From Acholeplasmataceae bacterium (GTDB taxonomy: Bacteria > Bacillota > Negativicutes > Acidaminococcales > Acidaminococcaceae), in assembly GCA_012719555.1 (NCBI GenBank), contig JAAYAE010000088.1, positions 1 through 5,345 of the forward strand: a stretch of DNA of 5,345 bases. The letters run 5' to 3'. Position numbers and translations under genes: made by a program. Numbering within the stretch: the first letter of the stretch is position 1; each line of letters opens with the position of its first letter. This document shows, piece by piece, positions 4,941 through 5,345 of this stretch. A model generated the notes under the pieces. It was not told where the DNA came from. It ran no database searches and saw only the letters and a list, made by a program, of their open reading frames with translations.

Positions 4941-5345
4941 TTACAGTTTTACTTGTAACAACCTTATTACAACAATTTGAACAGGTAACATTACAATGTT
5001 TTGAATTACTCGTGCCGAAATAATGACATCAAAAGAAACATTAGTCAATAACGTTAACCAAAATGTTGTCAGACATAAACTAATCAGAATACGGTTAATA
5101 ACCACAGCTACAACAAGATTTACATAATTATTATTGCCATTTTTCAAACAAAATCCATAAATAGCCCCACTTAAAACAGCAGAAAGTGTGAAACCCGGAA
5201 AATAAATTCCGTTAGGAAACAAAGCAACTCCAATTATATCTGATAATCCACCCACAACTCCTGCATACACTGGACCATAAAGTATTACACATATTGCCAA
5301 TGGAATAAAGGCAAAACTAATCTTAGCAATAGGAGTAGATAAGGA
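4941..5345 (-). CDS. folT: Folate ECF transporter S component FolT (5' end outside window)
   Basis: The frame is open to the window edge (no stop, and the visible residues before the TTG at 5300 are homologous), so the gene is partial: 134 residues plus the stop, lacking roughly 30-45 N-terminal residues of a family usually about 165-180 long. The protein is a small membrane protein with several hydrophobic helices. The visible part starts with a KISFAFIPLAICVILYGP helix, then GGLSDIIGVALFPNG and the segment YFPGFTLSAVLSGAIYG (visible residues 48-64), which is a hallmark of FolT. The C-terminal helix holds ARVIQNIVMLPVQ. FolT captures folate and works with the shared EcfA/EcfA'/EcfT energising module, which is not encoded here. 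Any leader or folate riboswitch would lie beyond the right edge. Transcription ends at the hairpin 4821-4855. FolT is preferred over other S components because of the PGFTLSA signature. Confidence 0.82.
   Translation of the reverse strand, partial: SLSTPIAKISFAFIPLAICVILYGPVYAGVVGGLSDIIGVALFPNGIYFPGFTLSAVLSGAIYGFCLKNGNNNYVNLVVAVVINRILISLCLTTFWLTLLTNVSFDVIISARVIQNIVMLPVQIVVIRLLQVKL

Noticed and set aside
1..5345. CRISPR arrays, tRNA or rRNA genes, insertion sequences, transposase or phage genes
   Set aside because: No periodic direct repeats, tRNA-like cloverleaf signatures or recombinase motifs were found on either strand; the window is ordinary chromosomal metabolism and regulation.

Overview
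The window reads as part of an AT-rich chromosome of a Gram-positive-type or Negativicutes-like Firmicute. This rests on Shine-Dalgarno sites of the GGGAGG/AGGA type, compact intrinsic terminators, an ECF-type folate transporter S component, and gene families common in anaerobic Firmicutes. The genus cannot be fixed from the sequence; a Negativicute is a guess.

Layout, left to right. Positions 46-1359 (minus) encode a MatC-like/SLC13-superfamily carboxylate permease. Directly upstream of it, 1383-2252 (minus) encodes a DUF6282-type putative metal-dependent hydrolase. The two lie 23 nt apart and look like one operon, transcribed from a good promoter at 2309-2337 (TTGCTA-N17-TATACT). Facing away from it is a LysR-type regulator (2388-3319, plus), split by a one-base frameshift near 2937-2945. 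The control region between them has a perfect 7-bp inverted repeat (CTACGAT...ATCGTAG) whose arms touch the -35 regions of both divergent promoters. A strong hairpin at 3327-3362 lies between the convergent LysR gene and an M20 metallopeptidase gene (3399-4616, minus). After a 324-nt gene-free stretch holding an intrinsic terminator (4821-4855), the right edge carries the 3' part of a folT-like gene (4941-5345, minus), whose N-terminus lies outside the window.

How the genes may work together. The LysR / DUF6282 / permease group has the form of a substrate-induced uptake-and-conversion module: the permease would import a carboxylate, the DUF6282 protein would act on it, and the LysR protein would sense it. 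The substrate is unknown. The M20 enzyme (peptidase or N-acyl-amino-acid amidohydrolase type) is convergent with the regulator and may or may not belong to the same pathway. folT is a separate vitamin-uptake unit closed off by its own terminator. If the frameshift is real, the regulator has lost the second half of its effector-binding domain.

A further point of structure: the last bases of the folT terminator plus its flank (4847-4864) recur with 16 of 18 identities at the very left edge of the window (1-18), just beyond the permease gene. This suggests a repeated terminator element in this genome.
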